In this document: piece after piece, positions 10,105 to 18,307 of the stretch
Layout of the letters: every line of letters begins with the position of its first letter
Numbering within the stretch: the first letter of the stretch is position 1
Source: Serratia nevei
GTDB lineage: Bacteria > Pseudomonadota > Gammaproteobacteria > Enterobacterales > Enterobacteriaceae
Assembly (NCBI RefSeq): GCF_037948395.1
Contig: NZ_CP149940.1
Coordinates: 4,216,001-4,280,000 of the forward strand
Direction of reading: 5' to 3'
Length of the DNA stretch: 64,000 nucleotides
The notes under the pieces: generated by a model
Told to the model about the DNA's origin: nothing
Databases searched by the model: none
What the model saw: only the letters and a program-made list of their open reading frames with translations
Program-made: the position numbers and the translations under genes

Positions 10105-10989
10105 ATGTTTAAGAAATCACTGTTAACTCTGGCCTTCACCGGCGTCGCCACCCTCAGCACCTACGCCACCGCGGCCGATACCCTGACCATGGAAGTGTAT
10201 AACCCGGGCGAGAAAAGCGTGTTCCCGGTGTCTTCCGAAATCATCAGCGGCAAACACGAAGTGGCGCTGATCGACGCTCAGTTCCAGCGTAACGATGCCG
10301 AAGCGCTGGTGAAAAAGATCAAGGCGACCGGCAAGAAACTGACCACCGTTTATATCAGTCACTCAGACCCGGATTTCTATTTCGGTCTGGACGTGATTAA
10401 AGCGGCCTTCCCGGAGGCGAAAATCATCGCTTCGCCAGGCACCATCAAGGACATCAACGCCACCAAAGACGGTAAAGTCGCCTATTGGGGCCCGATCCTG
10501 AAAGACAATGCGCCGAAAACCGTGATCGTGCCGCAGCCGCTGCAGGGCGACAGCTTCACCATCGACGGCCAGAAAGTGGAAGTGAAAGGCCTGAACGGCC
10601 CGACCCCCGATCGCACCTTCGTGTGGATCCCGGCGCTGAAGGCGGTCGTTGGCGGTGTCGCCGTCGCCGGTGACAACATCCACCCGTGGATCGCCGACAA
10701 CCAGAGCGTGGAATCGCGCCAGCACTGGCAGCAGACGCTGAAAAACATCGAAGCGCTGAAGCCGCAGGTCGTCGTGCCGGGCCACTTCCTGCCGGGCGCA
10801 GCGCAAACGCTGGCATCGGTGCACTTTACCCAGAAATACCTGACCACGCTGGAAGCCGAACTGCCGAAAGCCAAGGATTCCGCCGCGCTGATTGAAGCGA
10901 TGAAAAAGCACTACCCGACGCTGAAAGACGAGTCGAGCCTGGAACTGAGCGCGAAAGTGCTGAAAGGCGAGATGAAGTGGCCGCAATAA
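10105..10989 (+). CDS. Exported MBL-fold protein with altered metal motif
   Basis: A 294-residue protein with a clear Sec signal peptide (MFKKSLLTLAFTGVATL, cleavage likely after ATAA) and a metallo-beta-lactamase fold. The strand-loop that normally carries HxHxDH reads SHSDPDFYFG, so the second and third His are replaced by Asp and Phe. Later metal-site regions remain (AGDNIHPW, VVPGHFLPG). Activity is therefore uncertain: a variant metal site, or a non-hydrolytic role. The start at 10105 is chosen because AAGGA stands at 10091 and the signal peptide begins there. It is probably co-transcribed with the DsbA-family gene 68 bases downstream and controlled by the divergent LysR gene. Confidence 0.78.
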   Translation: MFKKSLLTLAFTGVATLSTYATAADTLTMEVYNPGEKSVFPVSSEIISGKHEVALIDAQFQRNDAEALVKKIKATGKKLTTVYISHSDPDFYFGLDVIKAAFPEAKIIASPGTIKDINATKDGKVAYWGPILKDNAPKTVIVPQPLQGDSFTIDGQKVEVKGLNGPTPDRTFVWIPALKAVVGGVAVAGDNIHPWIADNQSVESRQHWQQTLKNIEALKPQVVVPGHFLPGAAQTLASVHFTQKYLTTLEAELPKAKDSAALIEAMKKHYPTLKDESSLELSAKVLKGEMKWPQ

Positions 10990-11057
10990 GCGCCCGTGCG
11001 TGATTGAACCAGCCCTGGCGCCGCGGTGAACTGCCGCGCGCCAGGCGAGGAGTAAAG

Positions 11058-11705
11058 ATGACCGAAACCACTCTGCATTACATTTTCGATCCGCTGTGCG
11101 GCTGGTGCTACGGCGCCGCGCCGCTGGTGAAAGCGGCTCAGAGCCTCCCCGGGCTGAAGGTCGTGCCGCACGCCGGCGGCATGATGACCGGCAACAACCG
11201 CCGCCAAATTACCGACGAATGGCGCAACTACGTCATTCCGCACGACAAACGCATCGCCGAGATGACGGGCCAGCCTTTTGGCGAAGCCTATTTCAACGGC
11301 CTGCTGCGCGACACCACGGCGGTGATGGATTCCGAGCCGCCGATCACCGCTATCTTGGCGGCGGAAAAGCTGGCGGGACGCGGGCTGGACATGCTGCACC
11401 GCATTCAGCAGGCACACTATCAGGAAGGCCGGCGCATCGCCGACACGCCGGTGCTGGAAGCGTTGGCGAAAGAGCTGGGGTTGCCTTCAGCGGCGTTTAT
11501 CGCCGAAATGCGTTTCAGCAGCGGCGCGCCGACCGCGCAACACATCGCGGAAAGCCGGGCGCTGCTGGCCAAAGTGCAAGGCCAGGGCTTCCCGACCTTT
11601 GCGCTACAGGACAGCGAAGGCCGCCTGCATCTGCTGCCGGCCGGCAACTATCTGGGTAATGTAGAAGCCTGGAAAAACCTGCTGGGCGCCGCCGCGCTGG
11701 CGTAA
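11058..11705 (+). CDS. DsbA-family (FrnE-like) thiol oxidoreductase, cytoplasmic
   Basis: 215 residues with a thioredoxin-fold active site CGWC at residues 14-17 (FDPLCGWCYGAAP) close to the N-terminus and no signal peptide, typical of the cytoplasmic DsbA-like/FrnE-type proteins rather than periplasmic DsbA. The expected cis-proline loop is QGFPTFAL near residue 180. AGGAG precedes the ATG at 11058; upstream in-frame codons lack a ribosome site. It follows the MBL-fold gene by 68 bases in the same direction. Substrate unknown; a disulfide exchange or isomerisation role is inferred from the motif. Confidence 0.82.
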   Translation: MTETTLHYIFDPLCGWCYGAAPLVKAAQSLPGLKVVPHAGGMMTGNNRRQITDEWRNYVIPHDKRIAEMTGQPFGEAYFNGLLRDTTAVMDSEPPITAILAAEKLAGRGLDMLHRIQQAHYQEGRRIADTPVLEALAKELGLPSAAFIAEMRFSSGAPTAQHIAESRALLAKVQGQGFPTFALQDSEGRLHLLPAGNYLGNVEAWKNLLGAAALA

Positions 11706-11716
11706 CCAACCTTTCT

Positions 11717-11735
11717 CGCCCCGACTGCCGGGGCG
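11717..11735. terminator. Hairpin between convergent genes
   Basis: CGCCCCG (11717-11723) pairs with CGGGGCG (11729-11735) around a 5-base loop in the 32-base gap between two convergent stop codons. No T-run follows on either strand, so it is terminator-like only. Confidence 0.45.
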
Positions 11736-11737
11736 GG

Positions 11738-12445
11738 TCATTCGACCCGTACGAACCGCCCTTCAGCCCGCACGTTGTGACCGAACCCGCAATCCCCGCG
11801 CGTGTGCATCTCCAACGTTTGCTCACCAAACGCCAAAGTGACGTCGCAGACCTGCGCGCTTTCCGAGTCATGCTGATGATAAACAGCTTTGCCGTGCTCG
11901 ATCGGCAGTTCGGCGGTGAAGTCGCCCATGTTCGGGCCGTAATACAGCCCCATCTGCGGCATGGCGTAGCCGGAGAAATCGATCAGCCAGCGCTCGCCCT
12001 GCGGCTTCACCACCACTTCGCTCCACACGCCGCGCCCGGCGTATTGCCAATACACGCCGCCCGGCCCCTGCGGCTGCGGCCGCTGCGCCAGCCGTTGGCG
12101 CAACAAGCTCATGTTGTGCTGCGATTTGTCATCGTGCGGCGCCAGCGCCAGATAGGCCTGCGCCTTGAGCAATTCGCCGGCGTGCATCAGCGACAACGCC
12201 ACGTTGTTGTAGGCCGTGGCGACGGCCTGCTCGCTCAGGCCGCAAAACTCGCTCCAGGCCGCCTGATCGCGAAAGATGTCGGCAGCTTTGGCGTAATCCT
12301 GCCGCTGATAGGCCTTTTTTCCCAGCTCGGCGTAGCTCGCCACCTTTTGGCAGTCGGCGGCGATGTCCGGCTCGTCAATGTGCGCCCAGGCCCGGGCGCT
12401 GGCGAAGACGCCGCAGGTCAGCAACAGGGGAACCCAAGCCTTCAT
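11738..12445 (-). CDS. Secreted TPR-like protein of unknown function
   Basis: 235 residues. The first 20 (MKAWVPLLLTCGVFASARAWA) look like a Sec signal peptide. Residues about 30-115 are helical with a TPR-like pattern (YAELGKKAYQRQDYAKAADIFRDQAAW, then VATAYNNVALSLMHAGELLKAQAYL). The C-terminal half is beta-rich, with two Cys (CDVTLAF, GDCGFGHN) that could form a disulfide. I do not recognise the family. It is monocistronic: convergent with the DsbA-family gene and divergent from the ABC gene, with about 205 bases between. Confidence 0.7.
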   Translation of the reverse strand: MKAWVPLLLTCGVFASARAWAHIDEPDIAADCQKVASYAELGKKAYQRQDYAKAADIFRDQAAWSEFCGLSEQAVATAYNNVALSLMHAGELLKAQAYLALAPHDDKSQHNMSLLRQRLAQRPQPQGPGGVYWQYAGRGVWSEVVVKPQGERWLIDFSGYAMPQMGLYYGPNMGDFTAELPIEHGKAVYHQHDSESAQVCDVTLAFGEQTLEMHTRGDCGFGHNVRAEGRFVRVE

Positions 12446-12650
12446 CGTTTATCCTTTCTGCAAAAATTCGGCGCCAGTATAACCGCCCGGCGGCGGAGTG
12501 TATGCCGCAATTGCGCCCATCTGCGCACCGCTGACGATTCAACCGCCTTATTTCAAACGGTTAGCGAGGTCAAAACTGCTTACAGTCGCGGTTTGTTTGT
12601 TACCGGCCCGCGGCCCATGCTGAACAAAATGCCGCAATTAACGAGTCGCT

Positions 12651-14378
12651 ATGAACGCAACCCCCTTGCAGAAACACGCCGTTTGGCAGCTGATCAAACC
12701 CTTTTGGGTGTCGGAGGAGCGATGGCGCGCCTGGATGATGCTGATCGCCATCGTCGTCCTGTCGCTCGGCCTGGTCTATATCAGCGTGCAGATCAACCAA
12801 TGGAACCAGGTGTTCTACGATGCGCTGCAGAACAAAAACTACCCGGTATTCAAGGCGCAGCTGTGGCGCTTTACCTATCTGGCGCTGATCTTCATCGTGC
12901 TGGCGGTCTACAAGATCTACCTGACTCAGGGGCTGCAGATGCGCTGGCGGCGCTGGATGACGGAAAAGTTCATGGAAAAATGGCTGGCACACCAGGCGTA
13001 TTACCACACCGAGCAGCAGCAGATCGTCGATAACCCCGATCAGCGTATCGCCGAAGATCTCAACGTGCTGACCCAATATACCCTGTCGCTGTCGCTCGGG
13101 CTGCTCTCCAGCCTGGTGACGCTGTTTTCCTTTATCGACATCTTGTGGCACGTCAGCGGGCCGATGACCTTCGCACTCGGCCAGCACGCCATCACGCTGC
13201 CCGGTTATATGGTGTGGTTCGCGCTGCTGTATGCGGTGCTGGGATCGCTGCTGATCTGGTGGGTCGGCAAACCGCTGGTCATGCTGGGCTTCAATCAGGA
13301 ACGGTACGAGGCGAACTTCCGTTTCGGCCTGATCCGCATCCGCGAAAACAACGACGCCATCGCGCTGTACCACGGCGAACCGCGCGAGGCGCAGCAGCTG
13401 GGCGATCGTTTCGACACCATTCGCAGCAACTGGTGGGCAATTATGCGCATCACCCGGCGGCTGAACATCGCCACCAACTTCTACGGCCAGTTCGCCATCG
13501 TGTTTCCCCTGCTGGTGGCCGCGCCGCGCTACTTCTCCGGCGCTATTCAGATGGGCGGCCTGATGCAGATAGCCTCAGCCTTCGGCCAGGTGCAAGGTGC
13601 GCTGTCATGGTTTATCGACGCGTTTAACGATTTGGCGACCTGGAAAGCCTGCGTCAACCGTTTGGCCGGCTTCAACGCCGCCGTCGATCAGGTGCATCAT
13701 CAGCCGCGCGGCGTTCAGCTGCGGGAAGAGACCGCCCATCCGTTAACGCTGGATAACCTCAGCCTGAACTTGCCCGACGGCCAGCCGCTGCTGGCCGGCG
13801 CCGAGATGACGCTGCAACGCGGCGAACGCCTGCTGATCGTCGGCCCTTCCGGCTGCGGCAAGTCGACGCTGCTGCGGGCCATCGCCGGTATCTGGCCTTA
13901 CGGCGCGGGGGCTATCGGGGTAGCGGCCAACGCCAACACGCTGTTCCTGCCGCAGCGCAGCTACATTCCGATCGGCACGCTGCGCGAAGCGTTGAGCTAC
14001 CCGAGCCTGGCGTCGGAATACAGCGATCCGCAGCTGATGCGGGTGCTGGAAAACTGCCGCCTGAAGCACCTGCAGCGCTGGCTGGATACCTCCGCCAACT
14101 GGAGCCATCGCCTGTCGCCGGGCGAGCAACAGCGGCTGGCGTTCGCCCGCGCCCTGTTGATTCGCCCGAGCATCCTGTTCCTCGACGAGGCCACCAGCGC
14201 GCTGGACGACGAAACCGAACAGTTGATGTACTGCCTGCTGGTGGATGAACTGCCGGACGTAACGCTGATCAGCGTGGCGCACCGCAACAGCGTGGCGAAG
14301 TACCACCAGACCTGCTGGCGCTTCAGCCGCAGCGAAGATCAACCGGCGCGCCTGGCGCTGAGCCCGCTGCCGGTATAA
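12651..14378 (+). CDS. YddA/SbmA-type fused ABC membrane/ATPase protein
   Basis: A 575-residue inner-membrane protein with an SbmA/BacA-like membrane domain (residues 1-340, including NQWNQVFYDALQNKN, QIVDNPDQRIAED and YMVWFALLYAVLGS) fused to an ATPase (Walker A GPSGCGKST at 398-406, signature LSPGEQQRLAFARALL, Walker B ILFLDEATSALD). This architecture matches E. coli YddA and mycobacterial-type importers (ABC-D). The 'NPDQRIAED' block is typical of the group. Likely uptake of a hydrophilic compound or peptide; the substrate is unknown. The ribosome site is weak, and the start is chosen by homology. The downstream hairpin is shared with agaF. Confidence 0.85.
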   Translation: MNATPLQKHAVWQLIKPFWVSEERWRAWMMLIAIVVLSLGLVYISVQINQWNQVFYDALQNKNYPVFKAQLWRFTYLALIFIVLAVYKIYLTQGLQMRWRRWMTEKFMEKWLAHQAYYHTEQQQIVDNPDQRIAEDLNVLTQYTLSLSLGLLSSLVTLFSFIDILWHVSGPMTFALGQHAITLPGYMVWFALLYAVLGSLLIWWVGKPLVMLGFNQERYEANFRFGLIRIRENNDAIALYHGEPREAQQLGDRFDTIRSNWWAIMRITRRLNIATNFYGQFAIVFPLLVAAPRYFSGAIQMGGLMQIASAFGQVQGALSWFIDAFNDLATWKACVNRLAGFNAAVDQVHHQPRGVQLREETAHPLTLDNLSLNLPDGQPLLAGAEMTLQRGERLLIVGPSGCGKSTLLRAIAGIWPYGAGAIGVAANANTLFLPQRSYIPIGTLREALSYPSLASEYSDPQLMRVLENCRLKHLQRWLDTSANWSHRLSPGEQQRLAFARALLIRPSILFLDEATSALDDETEQLMYCLLVDELPDVTLISVAHRNSVAKYHQTCWRFSRSEDQPARLALSPLPV

Positions 14379-14381
14379 CCC

Positions 14382-14419
14382 GCAGACCGACGGCGTTCGT
14401 TCAGATGCCGTCGGTTTGC
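14382..14419. terminator. Hairpin between ABC gene and agaF
   Basis: A 13-bp stem with one G-T pair (14382-14394 with 14407-14419) lies between the convergent ABC gene and agaF and includes the agaF stop codon in its loop. There is no long T-run. Probably a bidirectional transcript end. Confidence 0.5.
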
Positions 14420-14835
14420 ACGTCTTCGCATTTCACCCGGCGGCGCTCATGCCACAGGCTCGTCAGGCCGCGTTTGCCGCACGCCAGCGCCACCTCGCGA
14501 AACTCATCCAGGCTCAACCCGTCGCGCTCCAGCATCATTTCCGCCGCCAGCTGCATATTGACGCCGGTCAGCACTTCGCAATCGCCCTGCGCATCCGCCA
14601 GTTCGCAGGCGCTGCGGAACGGCGAGCCGCCGAGCATGTCGGTGAGAAACACCACGCCGTCCGGTTGCGCCACCGCCGCCAGCGCCGAGCGCAAGGCGTC
14701 GTTGAGCTGCGCGGTGCTCATCTGTTCGGGGAAATCGACCGCCGCGCAGTGCGGCTGCCGCCCCACCACCTGCTCCACCGCCTGCAACAGCCCGGTGGCG
14801 AAGCCGCCGTGGCCGGTAATCACAATGCCTGGCAT
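14401..14835 (-). CDS. agaF: PTS GalNAc/galactosamine-type EIIA component (AgaF-like)
   Basis: A 144-residue mannose-family EIIA domain that takes phosphate from HPr on His9 (VITGHGGFATG) and passes it to the IIB subunit. The LTDMLGGSPFRSAC loop is typical of the family. It is the last gene of the agaR-kbaZ-agaVWEF operon, starting 11 bases after the IID stop. The assignment to the aga system rests on the neighbours AgaV and KbaZ rather than on this subunit alone. Confidence 0.85.
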   Translation of the reverse strand: MPGIVITGHGGFATGLLQAVEQVVGRQPHCAAVDFPEQMSTAQLNDALRSALAAVAQPDGVVFLTDMLGGSPFRSACELADAQGDCEVLTGVNMQLAAEMMLERDGLSLDEFREVALACGKRGLTSLWHERRRVKCEDVQTDGI

Positions 14836-14845
14836 AGCCCACTCC

Positions 14846-15739
14846 TCACAAAATGCCGATAAATTTGCCCGCTACGCCGATCGCTACGGTGACGCCAATC
14901 AGCTTCACCGGCGAGAAACCGCGCTTCATCAGGAAGAAAATGAGTAGCGTGAAGCACAGCGGCAACAGGTTGGGCATCAGCTTGTCCAACACGTCTGTCT
15001 GCAGCGCCACGCTGGCCTTGCCGGCATGCATGACCAGCGGCGTGGACAGGTGCACATACGAGGCCACCAGTGCGCCGATCACCGTCATGCCGACGATCGA
15101 CGCGGCATGAGAAATGCGCCGGGTGTGGGTCTTCAACAGCGCCAGCGCGCTGGTGCCGGCCTGATAGCCGTAGTGCGCCAGCCCAAAGCGCAGGCCGAAG
15201 TGAAACAGATTGAACAGCAGCAGGAAGACGATCGGCCCGAACAGGCTGCCCTCCAGCGCCAGCGAAGCGCCTATCCCGGCGCAAATTGGCAACAGCGTCA
15301 GCCAAAACAGCGCGTCGCCGATGCCGCCGAGCGGCCCCATAAGCGCCACTTTCACCGCGCGAATGGTGGAGATCTTCTCCTTGTTCTGTTCCATCGCCAG
15401 CACCAGGCCGGACAGGAAGGTGACGTCGAACGGGTGCACGTTGATAAATTCCATGTGCATCTTCATCGAGTTGGCCAGATCCTGCGGGTTGCGGTGGATC
15501 TTGCGCAGCCCGGGGATCAGCTGATACAGCCAGCCGCCGGCCTGCATACGTTCATAGTTGAACGACGCCTGCAGCAGCAGCGAACGCCAGGCCATGCGGT
15601 TGATGTCGCCGCGCGTCAGCGCTTCGGCGGGTTGGTTATCCAGGTAGTCGTCCTGCTCCACCTGGCTGGTGACCAGCGCCTGCGCCATGCGTTGCTCGGC
15701 CTTTTGCGCCAGCAGATCGTCGGAATCGTTAAATGCCAT
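14846..15739 (-). CDS. agaE: PTS GalNAc/galactosamine-type EIID component (AgaE-like)
   Basis: 297 residues, mannose-family IID membrane subunit. It carries the family core SLLLQASFNYERMQAGGW (about residues 52-70), which matches E. coli AgaE closely (LLQASFNYERMQAGG), followed by FINVHPFDVTFLSGLVLAMEQ and GPLGGIGDALFW. The C-terminus is a hydrophobic helix. The N-terminus carries about 25 acidic, polar residues more than E. coli AgaE. Its ATG overlaps the IIC stop by 11 bases, so coupled translation is likely. Together with IIC it forms the sugar channel in the inner membrane. Confidence 0.9.
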   Translation of the reverse strand: MAFNDSDDLLAQKAEQRMAQALVTSQVEQDDYLDNQPAEALTRGDINRMAWRSLLLQASFNYERMQAGGWLYQLIPGLRKIHRNPQDLANSMKMHMEFINVHPFDVTFLSGLVLAMEQNKEKISTIRAVKVALMGPLGGIGDALFWLTLLPICAGIGASLALEGSLFGPIVFLLLFNLFHFGLRFGLAHYGYQAGTSALALLKTHTRRISHAASIVGMTVIGALVASYVHLSTPLVMHAGKASVALQTDVLDKLMPNLLPLCFTLLIFFLMKRGFSPVKLIGVTVAIGVAGKFIGIL

Positions 15740-16508
15740 CTTCGGCGTCCTCCTGCGGAGCGGGCCGGGCCGTCGCCTCTGCTGCGCCGCGTTGCGTGTT
15801 GAAGAAGTCGATCAGGGCGATCGCCAGGGCACCCAGCGCCACCGCCAGGATCGGCAGCTTGAGGAACGTGACCGAGATGAAGCCAAGGATAAAATAGGCC
15901 ACGTAGGTTTTTTTCATCATCACCTTCATCAGCAGCGAGAAGCCGATCGCCGGCATCATGCCGCCCGCCACCGCCAACCCGTCCAGCAGCCAGCCTGGCG
16001 CCTTCTGCACCATGGCGCTGGCCACATCGGCGCCGAAGTAAATCGGCAGGAATGCCACCACGAAATAGAAGATGAACAGGATGCTGATGCCGAGATAGTT
16101 CACCCGTTCGATGCCGCGCCAGTTCAGCTCCTTCACCATGCGATCGCAGCGGTGCATCATCGGCGAGAACAGCGTAAACAGCAGCGTGATGCAGCCCTGC
16201 ACCGCAATCGAGAACGGTACCGCCACGCCGATCGCCACTTTAGGGTCGGCCTTGGTCAGAATGGCGAACGCGGTGCCGATCACCCCGCCAATCACCACGT
16301 TAGGCGGTTGGGCGCCCGCCAGCGGCACCATCCCCATCCACACCAACTCCAACGTGCCGCCCACCAGCAACCCGGTGTAGACATCGCCCAAAATCAGCCC
16401 CACCAGCGGCCCCATCACCACCGGCCGGTGGAAGTGGGTCAGGCCGTCGAACAGGTCAACCCCCGCCAGCCCGGCCAACAGCGCAATCAATAACGCATCC
16501 GTCAACAT
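15729..16508 (-). CDS. agaW: PTS GalNAc/galactosamine-type EIIC component (AgaW/AgaC-like)
   Basis: A 259-residue mannose-family IIC permease subunit with several membrane helices and the conserved stretch VGLILGDVYTGLLVGGTLELVW plus PPNVVIGGVIGTAFAI. It is full length, unlike the truncated AgaW of E. coli K-12. I place the start at 16508 (MLTDALL), because AGGGGGAA stands 5-7 bases upstream; an ATG at 16526 overlapping the agaV stop is possible but has no comparable site. The C-terminus (EDAEDGI) resembles that of E. coli AgaC. Confidence 0.88.
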   Translation of the reverse strand: MLTDALLIALLAGLAGVDLFDGLTHFHRPVVMGPLVGLILGDVYTGLLVGGTLELVWMGMVPLAGAQPPNVVIGGVIGTAFAILTKADPKVAIGVAVPFSIAVQGCITLLFTLFSPMMHRCDRMVKELNWRGIERVNYLGISILFIFYFVVAFLPIYFGADVASAMVQKAPGWLLDGLAVAGGMMPAIGFSLLMKVMMKKTYVAYFILGFISVTFLKLPILAVALGALAIALIDFFNTQRGAAEATARPAPQEDAEDGI

Positions 16509-16522
16509 GCTTTCCCCCTGGC

Positions 16523-16999
16523 TCAAAAGAGCAGTTTGCCGATCGCCTCGCCCGCCTCATCCGGCACCCGGCGCACTTCGCACTCCACGCCCAGCGCCGC
16601 CAGCGCGCGAAACGCGGCCACGTCGCCGTCGTCCAGCGACACCGTTTTGTGCACCTGCCGCTTCCCCTCGGCGAAGTGCATATTGCCGACGTTGACGAAC
16701 CGGATCGGCACCCCGCCGCGCACCAGCGTCAACACGTCCTGCGGCGTTTTGCACACCAGAAAAATCTTCTGCCGATCCGCCGCCTTGTGGATCACGTCGA
16801 TGGTTTTCTGCAGCGTGAAGTAGCGGGTCTGCACCCCTTCCGCCACCACCATGTCCATCAGGTTCTGCTGCACCGGATCGGCGGCCGCCTCGTCGTTGGC
16901 CACCACCACCAGGTTGGCGCCGAGGGTGTTGGTCCAGGTCACGCCCACCTGGCCGTGCACCAGGCGATTGTCGATACGGGTCATTAAAATGTTCGGCAT
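16523..16999 (-). CDS. agaV: PTS GalNAc/galactosamine-type EIIB component AgaV
   Basis: A 158-residue cytoplasmic mannose-family IIB enzyme. The phosphorylated residue is His15 in RIDNRLVHGQVGV. Strong resemblance to E. coli AgaV through the length of the protein: VVVANDEAAADPVQQNLMDMV, KTIDVIHKAADRQKIFLVCKTP and NVGNMHFAEGKRQ. Of the four PTS subunits here it gives the clearest evidence for GalNAc/GalN specificity. It begins one base after the kbaZ stop. Confidence 0.92.
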   Translation of the reverse strand: MPNILMTRIDNRLVHGQVGVTWTNTLGANLVVVANDEAAADPVQQNLMDMVVAEGVQTRYFTLQKTIDVIHKAADRQKIFLVCKTPQDVLTLVRGGVPIRFVNVGNMHFAEGKRQVHKTVSLDDGDVAAFRALAALGVECEVRRVPDEAGEAIGKLLF

Positions 17000-17000
17000 G

Positions 17001-18284
17001 CTAGCGGCCCTCCGGGTAGCAGGCGGCGTGATAATCGTCGAGCACCTGCGTCACTTTATGCAGCACCCACTCCTGCGGATCGGCGCTCAATTCGCCGGCG
17101 TTCATCGCCCGCGCCTGATCCGGCAGGTACTGGCTGAGCAGCGCCAGCGGCGCCGGGCTGCGGCGCAGGTTGTCCAGCAAACCGTCGACCGCCTGCTGCA
17201 CCTGCGGCTGCGGCCAGTAGTAACGCACCCGATCGCTCAGGCTGTAGTGGCGATCGAGATACTGCTGGTGCGGCGTGCCGTGGTAGTAGCGGCTCCACTG
17301 CTGCGGCTGCTCGCGCATCACCTGCTCCAGCGTGGCGCACAGCTGCGCCGACTGGCGTTCCCCCAGCCATTCACGCTCGATGCGATCGAGGGCGAACAGC
17401 GCTTCGCGCAGCGCGAAGGTCAGCGCCGGCCCCACCTTCAGGATGGCGAAGTGATCGCGCACCAGTTGGCGGTAGGCCTGCGGTGGTTGGTAGTCCGTAG
17501 AGTGCGCTTCATAGATCATGCCCGGCTGCCGTTCGATGAAATGGCTCAATGCGTCGGCGCGCTGCGGTTGGTAATGCTCAACGCTGTGGTGATCGAACTC
17601 GACGCCCGGCTGTACCACCAGCGCGATAGTTCGCTGCCAGGCATCGTTCAGCTCGGCTTTTTGCCAGGCGATGCGGTGCGTTTCCAGCGTTTGCGCCACC
17701 GCCTGCGGCGTGGTGACCTGCAGACCCGCCAGCGCCTCCTGCGCGCCGCCCGGCACCGGCACTTCGGTGCCGATCACATAAACCGGCGCTTCGCCGCCGC
17801 TCTGCGCCCAGGCCCGCTCCGCCACCGCGCACAGGCGCGCCGCACGCTCAGCGACCGTGGCATCCCCCAGGGGCGAGGGATCGCCGGCGCACGACATGGA
17901 ACAATCGAGGTGAATTTTGCGAAATCCGGCGCGAACGTAATCGTCGATCAAGGTTTCCGCCAGCGCCATCGCCTCCTGAGCCGGGCGATCTTGCCAGGCG
18001 TTGGGCCCCAGATGATCGCCGCCCAGCCACACTCTCTCGCGCGCCAGGCCAACCTCATCCGCCAGGCGCCACAGCGCATCGCGGAACTGGGCCGCCGTTT
18101 GGCCGGTATAGCCGCCGAACTGATTGACCTGGTTGGACGTCGCCTCTACCAATACCGGCGTGCCGCGCGCTTTGGCCTGCCGCAGCGCGGCCTTCAGAAC
18201 CCAGGGATGGGCGGAACAGACGGAAAAGATCCCGACCGGCATACCGGCCTTGTGCTGCTCGACAAGCTGTAACAACTGCTGCAT
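17001..18284 (-). CDS. kbaZ: Tagatose-1,6-bisphosphate aldolase subunit KbaZ
   Basis: 427 residues (E. coli KbaZ 426). In E. coli, KbaZ stabilises and activates the catalytic class II aldolase KbaY, which splits tagatose-1,6-bisphosphate to glyceraldehyde-3-phosphate and dihydroxyacetone phosphate. Family blocks are present: EATSNQVNQFGGYTG, GGDHLGPNAWQ, FRKIHLDCSMSCAGDP, YVIGTEVPVPGGAQE, VVQPGVEFDHHSV, EAHSTDYQPPQ and LKVGPALTFALREALF. The start at 18284 matches the family N-terminus; the longer frame toward 18488 would overlap agaR. No kbaY, agaS or agaA lies in this operon, so its catalytic partner must be encoded elsewhere. Confidence 0.93.
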   Translation of the reverse strand: MQQLLQLVEQHKAGMPVGIFSVCSAHPWVLKAALRQAKARGTPVLVEATSNQVNQFGGYTGQTAAQFRDALWRLADEVGLARERVWLGGDHLGPNAWQDRPAQEAMALAETLIDDYVRAGFRKIHLDCSMSCAGDPSPLGDATVAERAARLCAVAERAWAQSGGEAPVYVIGTEVPVPGGAQEALAGLQVTTPQAVAQTLETHRIAWQKAELNDAWQRTIALVVQPGVEFDHHSVEHYQPQRADALSHFIERQPGMIYEAHSTDYQPPQAYRQLVRDHFAILKVGPALTFALREALFALDRIEREWLGERQSAQLCATLEQVMREQPQQWSRYYHGTPHQQYLDRHYSLSDRVRYYWPQPQVQQAVDGLLDNLRRSPAPLALLSQYLPDQARAMNAGELSADPQEWVLHKVTQVLDDYHAACYPEGR

Positions 18285-18307
18285 GAAGCCCCCATGCAGG
18301 CGCCCTG

